Notes: a model not told the origin generated them from the letters alone. DNA of 64,000 nucleotides from Sinorhizobium sp. A49 (GCF_002002725.1 NZ_MUNW01000059.1:248001-312000); one strand, 5' to 3'; numbered from the stretch's first letter, positions 45,576 through 54,956 are shown. Program-made: numbers and translations.

Positions 45576-46160
45576 TTGTTCGGCCTTTACATCACGCACC
45601 CGCAGGTGCAGATCGATCCGGCAGTTCCCGTGCCGAAATGGGGCCTGTCGGAGATCGGACGCGCGCGAGCGGAGGTAACGGCACAGCAGCCCTGGGTACG
45701 AACACTCGGGCGGATCGTCTCGAGCGACGAGACCAAGGCGATCGAGACCGCGAACCTTCTGGCCGGCCCTGCCGGCATCGCGGTCGAAATCGACGAGACA
45801 ATGGGTGAAAACGATCGCTCGGCCACCGGCTTCCTGCCGCCTCCCGAATTCGAGAAGGCGGCGGACTTGTTCTTTGCCAACCCCAGCGAAAGCTTGAACG
45901 GCTGGGAGCGCGCCATCGACGCGCAGGCCCGCATTTGCGCTGCCGTCCTTCGCGTCCTTGACGAACACGACCCCAAAATCCCCATTGCCTTCGTCGGCCA
46001 TGGCGGTGTCGGCACCCTCTTGAAGTGCAAGCTGGGTGGGTCTGCCATCAGCCGGAGCGCCGACCAGAAGGGCGGCGGTGGCGGCAATCTCTTCGCGTTC
46101 CGCCTTGCGGATCGCGCCCTCACATGCGACTGGACCCCGATGGAATTCTGGCAGGGGTGA
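45576..46160 (+). CDS. Histidine phosphatase superfamily protein without the RHG motif
   Basis: 194 aa, TTG start with GGAG 7 bp upstream. The family N-terminal RHG is replaced by THP ([10 protein letters not shown]), keeping the catalytic His but losing the phosphate-binding Arg. [18 protein letters not shown] is the expected second block, and the late catalytic His is in [12 protein letters not shown] weak or altered phosphatase/mutase is likely. It begins 12 bp after pmtA and ends 7 bp before pyrF, so all three may be cotranscribed. Confidence 0.78.
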   Translation: MFGLYITHPQVQIDPAVPVPKWGLSEIGRARAEVTAQQPWVRTLGRIVSSDETKAIETANLLAGPAGIAVEIDETMGENDRSATGFLPPPEFEKAADLFFANPSESLNGWERAIDAQARICAAVLRVLDEHDPKIPIAFVGHGGVGTLLKCKLGGSAISRSADQKGGGGGNLFAFRLADRALTCDWTPMEFWQG

Positions 46161-46167
46161 CCGCGAC

Positions 46168-46872
46168 ATGACCGAGACCGCACGCGACCGACTGATCGTC
46201 GGCCTGGACCTTCCGACAATCGCTAAGGCCGAAAAGATCGTCACCACGCTTGGTGACGACGTGGTCTTCTACAAGATCGGCTACCAGCTGGTGTTTGCCG
46301 GCGGCCTCGAGTTCGCCCGCGATCTGGCGGCAAGCGGCAAGAAGGTCTTCCTCGACATGAAACTGCTCGACATCGACAACACGGTGGCCAAGGGCGTCGA
46401 GAACATCGTCAAGATGGGCATGTCGATGCTGACATTGCACGCCTATCCCAAAGCGATGAAGGCAGCCGTCGAAGCGGCCAGGGGATCGGACCTCTGCCTG
46501 CTTGGCGTTACAGTGCTCACCTCGATGGACGAGCAGGACGTGATCGACGCCGGCTATGAATACGACCCGCACACGCTGGTGCTGCGCCGCGCCGAACAGG
46601 CGCGTGCCGCCGGCATGGGCGGCATCGTGTGCTCGGCAGAGGAATCCTCAGCCGTGCGCAAGATCATCGGCCCCGACATGGCACTGGTGACCCCCGGCAT
46701 CCGCCCGGCAGGCAGCGACAAGGGCGACCAGAAGCGCGTCATGACGCCGGCAGATGCCCTGAAGGCCGGATCGAGCCACCTGGTCGTCGCGCGCCCAATC
46801 GTCGCAGCCGCCGACCCGCTTGTCGCCGCGCGCGGCATTCTCGACGAGATGACCGGCGCGCTTTCGCGCTGA
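46168..46872 (+). CDS. pyrF: Orotidine 5'-phosphate decarboxylase
   Basis: 234-aa TIM barrel performing the last step of UMP synthesis. The catalytic DxKxxD tetrad lies in [14 protein letters not shown] at about residues 59-72; other blocks are [17 protein letters not shown] and [23 protein letters not shown]. Start set at 46168, 7 bp after the histidine phosphatase stop. Confidence 0.96.
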   Translation: MTETARDRLIVGLDLPTIAKAEKIVTTLGDDVVFYKIGYQLVFAGGLEFARDLAASGKKVFLDMKLLDIDNTVAKGVENIVKMGMSMLTLHAYPKAMKAAVEAARGSDLCLLGVTVLTSMDEQDVIDAGYEYDPHTLVLRRAEQARAAGMGGIVCSAEESSAVRKIIGPDMALVTPGIRPAGSDKGDQKRVMTPADALKAGSSHLVVARPIVAAADPLVAARGILDEMTGALSR

Positions 46873-47012
46873 CCATGGCACCCTCTTGCAACAGGTCGGC
46901 GATCCGTCTCGTGTATCGCCCACTTCTGCAACCGTTACGCTTGACCTCGCTCAGGATTTGCCGGAAGTAACACTCCCGTCTGCTTTTGATGCCTGAAGAC
47001 GAGGAGTTCAGC

Positions 47013-47300
47013 ATGGCAAAGGGATACTGGATCGCACGGGTCGATGTGCGGGAACCGGAACGCTATAAGGATTATGTGGCGGCCGCCAAGCCTGCCTTCG
47101 AGAAATACGGCGCCAACTTCCTGGCGCGCGGCGGTCAATTCGAACGTCTGGAAGGCGGAGTTCGCGCCCGCAACGTCGTCATCGAATTTCCGTCGCTGCA
47201 GGCTGCCGTCGACTGTTACAATTCGCCCGAGTACCAGATTGCCGCGGCGATCCGCCAAGAGGTGGCCGACGCCGAGATGGTGGTCGTCGAAGGTATCTGA
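47013..47300 (+). CDS. DUF1330 domain protein
   Basis: 95-aa dimeric alpha/beta barrel-type protein. MAKGYWIARVDVREPERYKDY and NVVIEFPSLQAAVDCYNSPEYQ are characteristic. Bacterial DUF1330 proteins have no agreed function. ATG 47013 follows GAGGAG at good spacing; the in-frame ATG at 46986 is less likely. Confidence 0.87.
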   Translation: MAKGYWIARVDVREPERYKDYVAAAKPAFEKYGANFLARGGQFERLEGGVRARNVVIEFPSLQAAVDCYNSPEYQIAAAIRQEVADAEMVVVEGI

Positions 47301-47419
47301 AGCTCAAGCGCCACAATCTGCGGCAACGCCGCCCGCCGCGAGGATTGGCCTTCACCTCTCGCGGCTGTTGGGCTATGTAGCAGACAATTCTTCCAAATGA
47401 GATCAGGAGTGCGTTTCCC

Positions 47420-48400
47420 ATGACCTTGTCCAACCTTCCGCCGCTGGTGACGATTTTCGGCGGATCCGGGTTCGTCGGCCGTCATGTCGTGCGCGCGCTT
47501 GCCAAGCGCGGCTATCGCATCCGCGTCGCCGTTCGCCGTCCCGATCTTGCCGGCCACCTGCAGCCGCTCGGCAATGTCGGCCAGATCTCCTTCGTCCAGG
47601 CCAACCTGCGCTATCGCAAGTCGGTCGACCGCGCCGTCGAAGGCTCCGACCATGTCATCAACTGTGTCGGCGTCCTGTTCGAGAGCGGCCGCAACACCTT
47701 CGACGCCGTGCAGGATTTCGGCGCCCGCGCCGTTGCGGAAGCTGCCCGCAATGTCGGCGCGAAGCTCACGCACATTTCGGCGATCGGCGCCGACGCCAAA
47801 TCGGAATCGAGCTACGCCCGCACCAAGGGCCGTGCCGAGGCCGCAATCCGCGAAACGCTGCCGGACGCGATCATCCTGCGCCCGTCGATCGTCTTCGGAC
47901 CGGAAGACGGCTTCTTCAACAAGTTTGCCCAGATGGCTCGGTTCGCACCGGCCCTGCCGCTGATCGGCGGCGGCAACACCAAGTTCCAGCCCGTCTATGT
48001 TACCGACGTCGCCGAAACCGTTGCCCGCTCGGTCGACGGAAAGCTGACGCCCGGCGCCACCTACGAGCTTGGCGGACCGGACGTGCTCACCTTCCGCGAA
48101 TGTCTCGAGATCATGCTGCAGACGATCGACCGCAAGCGCCCGCTGGTCTCGATCCCCTTCGGCATTGCGTCGATGATGGGCAGTGTCGCGTCGATGATCC
48201 CCTTCGTCACGCCACCGATCACGCCCGACCAGGTGGTGTTGCTGAAATCCGACAATATCGTCTCGGCCAAGGCCGAATCCGAAGGTCGCACGCTTCGCGG
48301 CATCGGCATCGCCCCGACGATGCTGGAATCGATCCTGTCGACCTATCTCGTGCGCTATCGCCCGCAGGGCCAGTACACGCGCAGCGGTCGCGCCGCCTGA
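47420..48400 (+). CDS. NDUFA9-like complex I NAD(P)-binding protein
   Basis: 326 aa, atypical SDR fold. Rossmann motif TIFGGSGFVGRHVVRALA at residues 11-28, YxxxK as YARTK (about residues 133-137), and RPSIVFGPEDGFFNKFA. It resembles the NDUFA9/Q-module accessory subunit of respiratory complex I found in alphaproteobacteria and mitochondria; no nuo genes are in the window. AGGAGTGCGTTTCCC precedes the start. Confidence 0.85.
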   Translation: MTLSNLPPLVTIFGGSGFVGRHVVRALAKRGYRIRVAVRRPDLAGHLQPLGNVGQISFVQANLRYRKSVDRAVEGSDHVINCVGVLFESGRNTFDAVQDFGARAVAEAARNVGAKLTHISAIGADAKSESSYARTKGRAEAAIRETLPDAIILRPSIVFGPEDGFFNKFAQMARFAPALPLIGGGNTKFQPVYVTDVAETVARSVDGKLTPGATYELGGPDVLTFRECLEIMLQTIDRKRPLVSIPFGIASMMGSVASMIPFVTPPITPDQVVLLKSDNIVSAKAESEGRTLRGIGIAPTMLESILSTYLVRYRPQGQYTRSGRAA

Positions 48401-48427
48401 GCAACCAGCTTCGCAAGGCCTTTTCCA

Positions 48428-48456
48428 ACGCCGTCGGCCCTGCCGGCGGCGTTTTT
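48428..48456 (+). terminator. Rho-independent terminator after the NDUFA9-like gene
   Basis: 11-bp stem ACGCCGTCGGC (48428-48438) and GCCGGCGGCGT (48442-48452), one G-U pair, then TTTT. Confidence 0.9.
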
Positions 48457-48537
48457 CGTTGTGTCATCCAGGCAACAGCGTTGCAGTTCTGCCGCAGTCA
48501 CAAAAGCGAATGGCATTTACCGCAGATTCAACATGTC

Positions 48538-48551
48538 CTGATATTGATCAA
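48538..48551. promoter_or_regulatory. FNR/FixK-like box
   Basis: CTGATATTGATCAA, one mismatch from TTGAT-N4-ATCAA. It is centred about 98 bp before the start of the 53-residue protein and after the terminator of the previous gene, so it can only serve that small gene. Confidence 0.5.
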
Positions 48552-48642
48552 GACATATCCAACGCATAAAAACCGCCCCGCGCCCCGATCGCAAGGTTAA
48601 GTCTCGGCGGCGACAACATCACTCTCGAAAGGCATAGCGTCC

Positions 48643-48804
48643 ATGGGCAAGTCGATCGCAATCTTTTTTGCGTGTGCGGCACTGATCATTCTGGCCGGCT
48701 CATTCGTCGCGCCGAATACGGTCGCGAGCAGCCGCAAGGGATGCACGCCGGCCTATGGCGTCGACCCGTGCACGACGGCGTCGATCGACCTTTCCGGCAA
48801 GTAA
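48643..48804 (+). CDS. 53-residue exported or membrane-anchored protein
   Basis: MGKSIAIFFACAALIILAGS starts a hydrophobic signal-like segment (about residues 4-25), followed by a short polar tail with two Cys (RKGCTPAYGVDPCTTAS). A long single helix could equally anchor it. The ribosome binding site is weak (AAAGG at long spacing). The gene has its own candidate FNR box and a strong terminator, so it looks like a real transcription unit. No family recognised. Confidence 0.65.
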   Translation: MGKSIAIFFACAALIILAGSFVAPNTVASSRKGCTPAYGVDPCTTASIDLSGK

Positions 48805-48853
48805 GCCGGCGCCCACGGGGCGATAAGCATTAAGTTATTGGCGGGGGCCAGGG

Positions 48854-48895
48854 ACCGCGTGCGTTTCATCTGAAACGCACGCGGTTTTGTTTTTG
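48854..48895. terminator. Strong hairpin terminator between two convergent genes
   Basis: Perfect 15-bp stem ACCGCGTGCGTTTCA (48854-48868) and TGAAACGCACGCGGT (48871-48885) with TTTGTTTTT after it. Between the 53-aa gene and uppP (minus strand), probably stops the first. Confidence 0.93.
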
Positions 48896-48902
48896 GTATT
48901 TC

Positions 48903-49709
48903 TCAGCCGAGCATCCAGAGGCCGACGAGGCCGGCCGTGCCGACGACGATGCGCCAGATCGCAAACGGCGTGAAGCCGCGGCGCGAGACGAAGTCGAGCA
49001 GCGAGCGCACGACGAAGATGCCGGCGACGAACGCCGCGATGAAGCCGACCGCGATGACAGTGAAATCGTCGAACGACAGCGCATCACGGTTCTTGTAGAG
49101 ATCGAGTGTAAAGGCGCCGAGCATCGTCGGCATGGCCAGGAAGAACGAAAACTCCGCCGCCGACCGCTTGTCCGAGCCCATCAGCAGCGCACCGGCAATG
49201 GTCGCGCCCGAGCGCGACGTGCCGGGAATCATTGCCAGGCACTGGAACAGGCCGATCTTCAGCGCCAGCGATGGCGGGTAGTCCATGACATCGGTGTAGC
49301 GCGGCGTCAGCGGCAGGCGATCGATCGCCAGCAGGATGAAGCCGCCGACGATGAGCACGAGGCAGATCAGCACCGGCGTTTCGAACAGCACGGTCTTGAT
49401 GAAGTCATGGGCAATTGCGCCGATGATGGCAGCCGGCAGGAAGGCAAGCAGCACCGACACGACGAAACGACGGGCCTTGACGCTCGTCGGCAACGCAAGC
49501 GCGATCGACAGAAGCCTCTGGAAATAGACGAGCAGGATCGCCAGGATGGCGCCGAGCTGTATCAGAACGGCGAAGGTGTTGCCCGGCGACCGGAAGCCGA
49601 GGAAATGCCCGGCAAGGAGCACATGCGCCGTCGAAGACACCGGAATGAACTCCGTCAGCCCCTCGATGAGGCCGAGGACGAGCGCGCTGATGATCGATTG
49701 ATCCGCCAT
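48903..49709 (-). CDS. uppP: Undecaprenyl-diphosphatase
   Basis: 268-aa integral membrane protein (BacA/UppP family) recycling undecaprenyl diphosphate for cell-wall and polysaccharide synthesis. The two catalytic regions are present: [20 protein letters not shown] at about residues 13-32 and [19 protein letters not shown] in the second half. Start set at 49709 (MADQSI). Not the peptide uptake protein BacA of symbiosis, which shares the name. Divergent from the GST gene. Confidence 0.95.
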   Translation of the reverse strand: MADQSIISALVLGLIEGLTEFIPVSSTAHVLLAGHFLGFRSPGNTFAVLIQLGAILAILLVYFQRLLSIALALPTSVKARRFVVSVLLAFLPAAIIGAIAHDFIKTVLFETPVLICLVLIVGGFILLAIDRLPLTPRYTDVMDYPPSLALKIGLFQCLAMIPGTSRSGATIAGALLMGSDKRSAAEFSFFLAMPTMLGAFTLDLYKNRDALSFDDFTVIAVGFIAAFVAGIFVVRSLLDFVSRRGFTPFAIWRIVVGTAGLVGLWMLG

Positions 49710-49871
49710 ATATAAGAATTTCCTGACAAGTTTTGGAGTGGGAGGAAAAGGCTGATTCGCTTGTGTTTGCCACCACAAGTTCCTATAGCTTTTTCTGATG
49801 AGCCGTGGCCAGACGCATGCGCCGCCACGCGGACGTCCCCTGAAAAAAGACCATAAGAAGCCAGATCATCG

Positions 49872-50564
49872 ATGCCGACACTGTACCATCACCCCATGTC
49901 CTCCGCTTCGCGGTTCGTGCGCCTGATCCTTTCGGAATATGGCTACCAGACGGAATTGACCGAGGAACAGCCGTGGGAAAACCGGCGGGACTTTCTGACG
50001 CTGAATCCGGCCGGCACGTTACCGGTCTATGTTGACGACAGTATGAGGGCGCTCTGTGGCGCCACGATCATCTCGGAATATCTCGACGAGACGAACGGCA
50101 TCATGAAACGAGATCGGCGGCTTCTGGCGGAGGACCCGTTCCAGCGCGCGGAAATCCGGCGCCTCGCCGAATGGTTCCTGCACAAGATGGAAGCCGACGT
50201 GACGCGGCCGCTGGTGCGCGAACGAATCTACAAGCTGCAGATGACGCCGGACCAGGGCGGCGGCGCGCCTGACAGCAAGGTGCTGCGCACCTCTCGCGCC
50301 AACATCCGCCAGCATATGAAATACCTGTCGTGGCTTGCCGGCTCGCGACCCTGGCTTGCCGGCGACCGGATTTCCTATGCCGATCTTGCGGCGGCGGCGA
50401 CGGTTTCGGTGCTCGACTATCTCGGCGAGATCGACTGGTCGGACGCGCCGACCGCCAAGGAATGGTACGTGCGGCTGAAGTCCCGCCCCTCCTTCCGCCC
50501 GCTGCTCGCCGAGCGCGTGCGCGGCATCACTCCGGTTCCGCACTATGCGGATCTCGATTTCTGA
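49872..50564 (+). CDS. Glutathione S-transferase family protein
   Basis: 230 aa. Thioredoxin-like N-terminal domain starting [22 protein letters not shown], with GTLPVYVDD as the cis-Pro motif, and an all-helical C-terminal domain ([34 protein letters not shown]). Substrate unknown; a Ser is present near the usual catalytic site. queG begins 10 bp after the stop, and the gst-queG pair is a conserved rhizobial arrangement. Confidence 0.88.
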   Translation: MPTLYHHPMSSASRFVRLILSEYGYQTELTEEQPWENRRDFLTLNPAGTLPVYVDDSMRALCGATIISEYLDETNGIMKRDRRLLAEDPFQRAEIRRLAEWFLHKMEADVTRPLVRERIYKLQMTPDQGGGAPDSKVLRTSRANIRQHMKYLSWLAGSRPWLAGDRISYADLAAAATVSVLDYLGEIDWSDAPTAKEWYVRLKSRPSFRPLLAERVRGITPVPHYADLDF

Positions 50565-50574
50565 GGGTAATGTC

Positions 50575-51747
50575 GTGCCCGGCAGTGCTGCCAAGGCTGA
50601 GAACCAGGAGCGACGGCGGCAGAAGCTGACGGACTTCCTGAAGGCCGAGGCGGCCGACAAGGGTTTCGACGTCTGTCGCATCGCCCGGCCGGACGCCATA
50701 CCGGAGGCGCCGGCGCGCCTTGGGGATTTTCTGGACGAAGGCTTCCACGGCACGATGGAGTGGCTCGCCGAAACGGCGGAGCGCCGCGCCGACCCGCGAG
50801 CCCTCTGGGGCGACGTGCGCTCGGTGGTGATGTTCGGCATGAACTACGGCCCCGAGGAAGACCCGCGCGGCATCCTCGACCAGCCGGATCGCGGCGCCAT
50901 CTCCGTCTATGCCCAGAACCGCGATTATCACGACATCATCAAGGGCCGGCTGAAAGAGGTCGCGACCCGCTTTGCCGCGCGTGCCGGTGAGGATGTGAAG
51001 GTGTTCGTCGACACGGCACCGGTGATGGAAAAGCCGCTCGCCGAGAAGGCCGGGCTCGGCTGGCAGGGCAAGCACACCAATCTCGTCAGCCGCGAATTCG
51101 GCTCCTGGCTGTTTCTCGGCAGTCTGTTCACCACGGCGGACCTTGCCTTCGACGCGGCAGAGCGCGACCATTGCGGCTCCTGCCGTGCCTGTGTCGATGC
51201 CTGTCCGACCGCTGCCTTTCCGGCCCCATACAAGATCGACGCGCGCCGCTGCATTTCCTACCTGACGATCGAGCACAAGGGGCCGATCGACCCGGCGCTG
51301 CGTCCGCTGATCGGCAACCGCATCTATGGCTGCGACGACTGTCTTGCCGCCTGCCCCTGGAACAAGTTCGCGCGAACGGCATCCGAGATGAAGCTGAAGG
51401 CGCGCGACGATCTGAAGGCGCCGTCTCTCGCCTTTCTGCTGACCCTCGACGATCCGACGTTTAGAACCTTCTTCTCCGGCTCGCCGGTCAAGCGCATCGG
51501 TCGTGACCGCTTCGTCAGAAATGTCTTGATCGCGGCGGGCAATTCCGGCGATGAGAACCTGGTGGAAGCCTGCAAGACGCTGACCGGCGATGCCTCGCCG
51601 GGGGTGCGGGCGATGGCGGTATGGGCTTTGTCACGGTTGATTTCGCATGACGCGCTTGCGGCCCATGAGAGGCAGTGCGGCGCGGAGAGCGACGAGGAAG
51701 TGTTGTCCGAATGGCAAATGGCGGGAGTGAGCCGATGCATGTCCTAG
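50575..51747 (+). CDS. queG: Epoxyqueuosine reductase
   Basis: 390 aa, last step of queuosine synthesis in tRNA (epoxyqueuosine to queuosine), cobalamin dependent. Two 4Fe-4S clusters: [15 protein letters not shown] and the later [37 protein letters not shown] is the catalytic-region block, and a HEAT-like C-terminal tail follows. GTG at 50575 is preceded by GAGGGT; an ATG at 50545 would overlap the GST stop. Confidence 0.94.
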   Translation: MPGSAAKAENQERRRQKLTDFLKAEAADKGFDVCRIARPDAIPEAPARLGDFLDEGFHGTMEWLAETAERRADPRALWGDVRSVVMFGMNYGPEEDPRGILDQPDRGAISVYAQNRDYHDIIKGRLKEVATRFAARAGEDVKVFVDTAPVMEKPLAEKAGLGWQGKHTNLVSREFGSWLFLGSLFTTADLAFDAAERDHCGSCRACVDACPTAAFPAPYKIDARRCISYLTIEHKGPIDPALRPLIGNRIYGCDDCLAACPWNKFARTASEMKLKARDDLKAPSLAFLLTLDDPTFRTFFSGSPVKRIGRDRFVRNVLIAAGNSGDENLVEACKTLTGDASPGVRAMAVWALSRLISHDALAAHERQCGAESDEEVLSEWQMAGVSRCMS

Positions 51748-52610
51748 TTCTTGGTGCCGGCTATTCCGGCATGGCGATCGCGCGCGCACTGGCCGGCAAG
51801 GCCGACAGCGTCGCTGGCACGACCCGCAGCGTGGAAAAGGCCGCGAAGCTCGAAAAGGCAGGCATCCGCCCGATCGTCTTTGACGGCGACACAGTCTCAG
51901 ACGAACTGGCAGCGGCCCTGCGCCAGACGACCCATCTGATCCAGTCGATCGCACCCGGCCGCGACGGCGACCCGATGTTCCGCTCCGGCAGCGCCGACCT
52001 TGCTACGTTGGCTCCTGCCCTTCAGTGGGTCGGCTATCTCTCTACGGTCGGCGTCTACGGCGACCATGGCGGCGCGTGGGTGACGGAAGACATGCTCTCA
52101 AAGCCGGTTTCTGCGCGCTCTGTCGAGCGGGTCGAGGCGGAAGATGCCTGGCTCGCCTTCGGCGCGAAGCACGATGTTCCCGTCGCCGTGCTGCGGCTTT
52201 CCGGCATCTACGGGCCCGGGCGCAATGCCTTCTGCAATCTTGCGAACGGCACGGCCCGCCGGCTGATCAAGCCCGGGCAGGTGTTCAACCGCATCCGCGT
52301 GGAGGATATCGGCACTGCCACATCCTACCTTTCCGAGAGACTTCAGGGCGGGATCTTCAACATCACCGACAACGAACCGGCACCGCCGCAGGACATCGTT
52401 GCCGAGGCCGCCCGGCTGATGGGTGTCGAGCCACCGCCGGAGATGCCGTTCGAAACCGCCGAGCTTTCGCCAATGGCGCGCTCCTTCTACGGCGAGAACA
52501 AGCGCGTCTCGAATGCGCGCATGCGGGAAACCGGCTTCGAATTCGCCTATCCGGACTATCGCGTTTCGCTTGCGCAATTGTGGCAGACGGACAGCTGGCG
52601 CGGCCAGTGA
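51735..52610 (+). CDS. SDR/NAD-dependent epimerase family protein
   Basis: 291 aa. [18 protein letters not shown] gives the Rossmann motif; [11 protein letters not shown] (about residues 102-112) replaces the usual SDR active-site region, and [14 protein letters not shown] is the family downstream block. It resembles the YeeZ group of extended SDRs, whose substrate is unknown. The start overlaps the last 13 bases of queG, so the two are coupled. Confidence 0.85.
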   Translation: MHVLVLGAGYSGMAIARALAGKADSVAGTTRSVEKAAKLEKAGIRPIVFDGDTVSDELAAALRQTTHLIQSIAPGRDGDPMFRSGSADLATLAPALQWVGYLSTVGVYGDHGGAWVTEDMLSKPVSARSVERVEAEDAWLAFGAKHDVPVAVLRLSGIYGPGRNAFCNLANGTARRLIKPGQVFNRIRVEDIGTATSYLSERLQGGIFNITDNEPAPPQDIVAEAARLMGVEPPPEMPFETAELSPMARSFYGENKRVSNARMRETGFEFAYPDYRVSLAQLWQTDSWRGQ

Positions 52611-52621
52611 ACAATTGCTGC

Positions 52622-52648
52622 GCGAAAGGGTCAACATATCCCTTTCGC
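52622..52648 (+). other. Perfect hairpin after the SDR gene
   Basis: Stem GCGAAAGGG (52622-52630) and CCCTTTCGC (52640-52648), 9-base loop, starting 12 bp after the stop. There is no T-run, so it may be an RNA-protecting 3' end rather than an intrinsic terminator. Confidence 0.6.
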
Positions 52649-52707
52649 AATGGAACATTGTCGATTGCATGAACGTTAGTAATGACAATCTCACGGGAGG
52701 CTCAATT

Positions 52708-52779
52708 GTGACCGCCGTGAGATATTCATTCTATACTTTGCGAATTGTGCGCAACCTGAGCGATAGTAACGCGTTTTGA
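52708..52779 (+). CDS. Possible 23-residue peptide or leader ORF
   Basis: GTG start preceded by GGGAGG at 7 bp, reading MTAVRYSFYTLRIVRNLSDS and ending in AF and TGA. The ribosome binding site is better than that of many genes here, but the sequence is short and the ORF could be accidental. It lies in the AT-rich leader region. Confidence 0.35.
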   Translation: MTAVRYSFYTLRIVRNLSDSNAF

Positions 52780-53042
52780 ACCATCCGGATTCCGGACATT
52801 TCGTTCAAATCGAAATTTTTAATGTTTTTTATCGCGAGGTCGATATCTCGGCGCACGTGCGTGCCGCGATTGATGTTCAACCGCTGATTCCAAAGACCTT
52901 CCAGGTGTCGTTTAAACTATTTCAAACAATCTTCGATTTTTAATTTTCGACCTTTTTCAATAAATCCTAATAGAACGTAAATGGTTGAAGCACGTTTTCG
53001 CCATTTTTCGCCCCAATTAACGTTGTTCGAAAGAATTAACCA

Positions 53043-53064
53043 AGAGCCTCCGCCCAAAGGCTCT
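53043..53064 (+). other. Leader hairpin just before the rlpA-like start
   Basis: AGAGCCT (53043-53049), loop CCGCCCAA, AGGCTCT (53058-53064): a perfect 7-bp stem with a C-rich loop. It ends 5 bp before the GAGGG ribosome binding site and could influence access to it. Confidence 0.5.
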
Positions 53065-53081
53065 AACTGAGGGTCGCCAGT

Positions 53082-53456
53082 TTGACGCCAGCGAAAATCA
53101 AGACTGTTGCTGCGGCAGCGCTGTTCACCGCCGGGATCGGCCTCGTTTCCGTTTCCGACAGTCAGGCAGCAGGCGCTGGCTGTGGTGGCGCCTCCTGGTA
53201 CGCACTGACCTCCAAGACGGCTTCCGGCGAACGCATGAACGCCGCCCGCCTCACCGCCGCGCATCGCAGTCTGAAATTCGGCACCAAGGTGCAGGTGACC
53301 AACAAGCGCAACGGCAAGAGTGTAATCGTTCGCATCAACGATCGTGGGCCGTTCATCCGTGGCCGTGTGATCGATCTTTCCAAGGCCGCCGCCTCGCAGA
53401 TCGGCATGATCAGCTCCGGCCACGCCAGCATCTGTTATCGCGTCGTCAATTCCTGA
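53082..53456 (+). CDS. RlpA-like double-psi beta-barrel protein
   Basis: 124 aa, TTG start supported by GAGGG eight bases upstream. Signal peptide ([19 protein letters not shown]) followed by one RlpA-like DPBB domain: [61 protein letters not shown]. The catalytic Asp of RlpA lytic transglycosylases (NDRGPF) is present. No SPOR domain, unlike full-length RlpA, so it is a short periplasmic variant acting on peptidoglycan. Confidence 0.88.
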   Translation: MTPAKIKTVAAAALFTAGIGLVSVSDSQAAGAGCGGASWYALTSKTASGERMNAARLTAAHRSLKFGTKVQVTNKRNGKSVIVRINDRGPFIRGRVIDLSKAAASQIGMISSGHASICYRVVNS

Positions 53457-53614
53457 TCATGGAATACTTCCGTCCGGCATCCGATCCGGGCGGTTCTGCT
53501 TTCAGAAATACTGTTCCCCGCGCCCATAACAACCAGCACTGATATTAATCCCGGCCAGCGTCTTGCTCTTCGATGCCATCGCCGTTACCACGGCGAAAAA
53601 GGAGTAGATCGAAG

Positions 53615-54904
53615 ATGCGATTGGGCGGCAGGCTCGCTGGAGCCATTGAGGTTCTTGAGGATATCGAAAAGCGGAAGCGCCCGGTCGCCGACGCACTCAA
53701 GGACTGGGGCCTTTCCCATCGGTTCGCCGGCTCCGGCGATCGATCGGCGATCGGCAACATCGTCTACGACGCGCTTCGCATGAAGCTCTCCCACGCCTAC
53801 CTGATGGACAGCGATAGCGCCGCCGCTCTCGGCCACGCGGTCATGTACCGCCAGTGGGGCTTTTCGCCCGAGAAGCTCGCAGCGGAACTCGATGGCGACA
53901 AGTTCGCGCCGGAGATGCCGTCCGCCGAGATGGCGCAGGCTTTCGCCACCCGTCGTCTCCAGGACGCCGCTCCCCATATCCAGGGCGATGTTCCCGAATG
54001 GGTGCAGGCATCCTTCGAGGAAAACTTCTCGGAGGATTGGCTCGATGAAGCCAAGGCGCTTGCCGGCCGCCCGACGCTCGACCTGCGCGCCAATACGCTC
54101 AAGGCAACGCGCGCCAAGGTGCTGAAGGCGCTGGAGCGCAGCGGCGCTGAAGCCGCGACGATCGCGCGCAACGGCATCCGTATTCCAGCCGGCGAAGGCG
54201 CTTCGCGCCTGCCCAACGTCACCGCCGAACTCTCGTTCCAGAAGGGCTGGTTCGAAGTCCAGGACGAGGGATCGCAGATCGTGGCCGACCTCGCCTTCCC
54301 GCAGGAAGGCGAGCAGGTGCTCGACTATTGCGCCGGCGGCGGCGGCAAGACGCTCGCCATGTCGGCGGCGATGAACAACAAGGGCCAGGTTCACGCCTAC
54401 GACACCGACCGCAAGCGCCTCGCGCCGATCATCGAGCGGCTGAAGCGCGCGGGAACCCGCAATGTCCAGGTGCATGAATCCACCGAGAGCCTGGCGCCGC
54501 TTGCCGGCCGCTTCGACCGGGTCCTCGTCGATGCTCCCTGCACGGGTACCGGAACCTGGCGTCGCCGCCCCGACACCAAATGGCGACTCAACCAGAAGAA
54601 CCTCGAAGAGCGCATTTCCCAGCAGGAAGAAGCGCTGGCAAGTGCCGCGCAGTTCGTGCGGCCGGGCGGACACCTGATCTACGTCACCTGCTCGGTCCTT
54701 CCCGAGGAAAACGAGGCGCAGGTCTACGGCTTCTGTGAGGATAATCCGGAATTCGAGATCCTGTCGGCCGCCGACATCTGGGCCGGACTGTTCGGTACCG
54801 ACAAGCCGCAGCCATGGTCCGCAGACATGAAGACGGTGACACTGACGCCGGCCTCGACCGGCACGGACGGTTTCTTCTTCTGCCTGATGCAACGCAAGGG
54901 TTGA
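53615..54904 (+). CDS. RsmB/NOP family RNA m5C methyltransferase
   Basis: 429 aa. Class I SAM domain motif VLDYCAGGGGKTLAMSAAM (about residues 231-249), the two catalytic cysteines in VLVDAPCTGTGTWRRRPD and VTCSVLPEENE. The N-terminal third resembles the NusB-like RNA-binding part of RsmB. Probably methylates 16S rRNA cytosine 967. AAGGAG with a 10-base spacer precedes the ATG at 53615. Confidence 0.9.
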   Translation: MRLGGRLAGAIEVLEDIEKRKRPVADALKDWGLSHRFAGSGDRSAIGNIVYDALRMKLSHAYLMDSDSAAALGHAVMYRQWGFSPEKLAAELDGDKFAPEMPSAEMAQAFATRRLQDAAPHIQGDVPEWVQASFEENFSEDWLDEAKALAGRPTLDLRANTLKATRAKVLKALERSGAEAATIARNGIRIPAGEGASRLPNVTAELSFQKGWFEVQDEGSQIVADLAFPQEGEQVLDYCAGGGGKTLAMSAAMNNKGQVHAYDTDRKRLAPIIERLKRAGTRNVQVHESTESLAPLAGRFDRVLVDAPCTGTGTWRRRPDTKWRLNQKNLEERISQQEEALASAAQFVRPGGHLIYVTCSVLPEENEAQVYGFCEDNPEFEILSAADIWAGLFGTDKPQPWSADMKTVTLTPASTGTDGFFFCLMQRKG

Positions 54905-54909
54905 CGCCT

Positions 54910-54927
54910 TTTTGACAACCGTCAAAA
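54910..54927. promoter_or_regulatory. Perfect palindrome upstream of the imelysin gene
   Basis: TTTTGAC, 4-base gap AACC, GTCAAAA. It immediately follows the rsmB-like stop and could be an operator or the end of that transcript (the hairpin has T-rich flanks only on the 5' side). Confidence 0.45.
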
Positions 54928-54939
54928 CGCGCGCATCAG

Positions 54940-54956
54940 ATTGAAAACGTTCTAAA
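54940..54956. promoter_or_regulatory. Irr/ICE-like iron-responsive motif
   Basis: ATTGAAAACGTTCTAAA compared with TTTAGAA-N3-TTCTAAA: right half perfect, left half four of seven. ICE boxes are bound by Irr in Rhizobiales when iron is low. The position about 150 bp before the imelysin gene fits iron regulation of the cluster, but the match is partial. Confidence 0.4.

Larger units (their letters stand above)
52611..53081. other. 470-bp AT-rich region upstream of an rlpA-like gene
   Basis: Clearly lower in GC than the surroundings from about 52660 to 53040. It contains the hairpin at 52622, a 23-codon ORF at 52708, a CCGGATTCCGG palindrome near 52788, a near-palindromic GCGCACGTGCGTGC near 52853 and the hairpin at 53043. 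Two TTAAC half-sites (near 53018 and 53036) are 15 bases apart, not the 7 expected for CtrA. A small RNA or a long 5' leader is plausible; no tRNA is visible. Confidence 0.5.

Noticed and set aside
48903-49709. Symbiosis protein BacA (peptide uptake)
   Set aside because: The sequence is the undecaprenyl-diphosphatase family (formerly also called BacA), shown by the [11 protein letters not shown] and PGTSRSG motifs.
53018-53040. CtrA binding site before the rlpA-like gene
   Set aside because: Two TTAAC half-sites are present but 15 bases apart instead of 7.
54910-54927. RirA-type iron-responsive operator
   Set aside because: The palindrome does not fit the RirA pattern I know; it is reported only as an unassigned palindrome.
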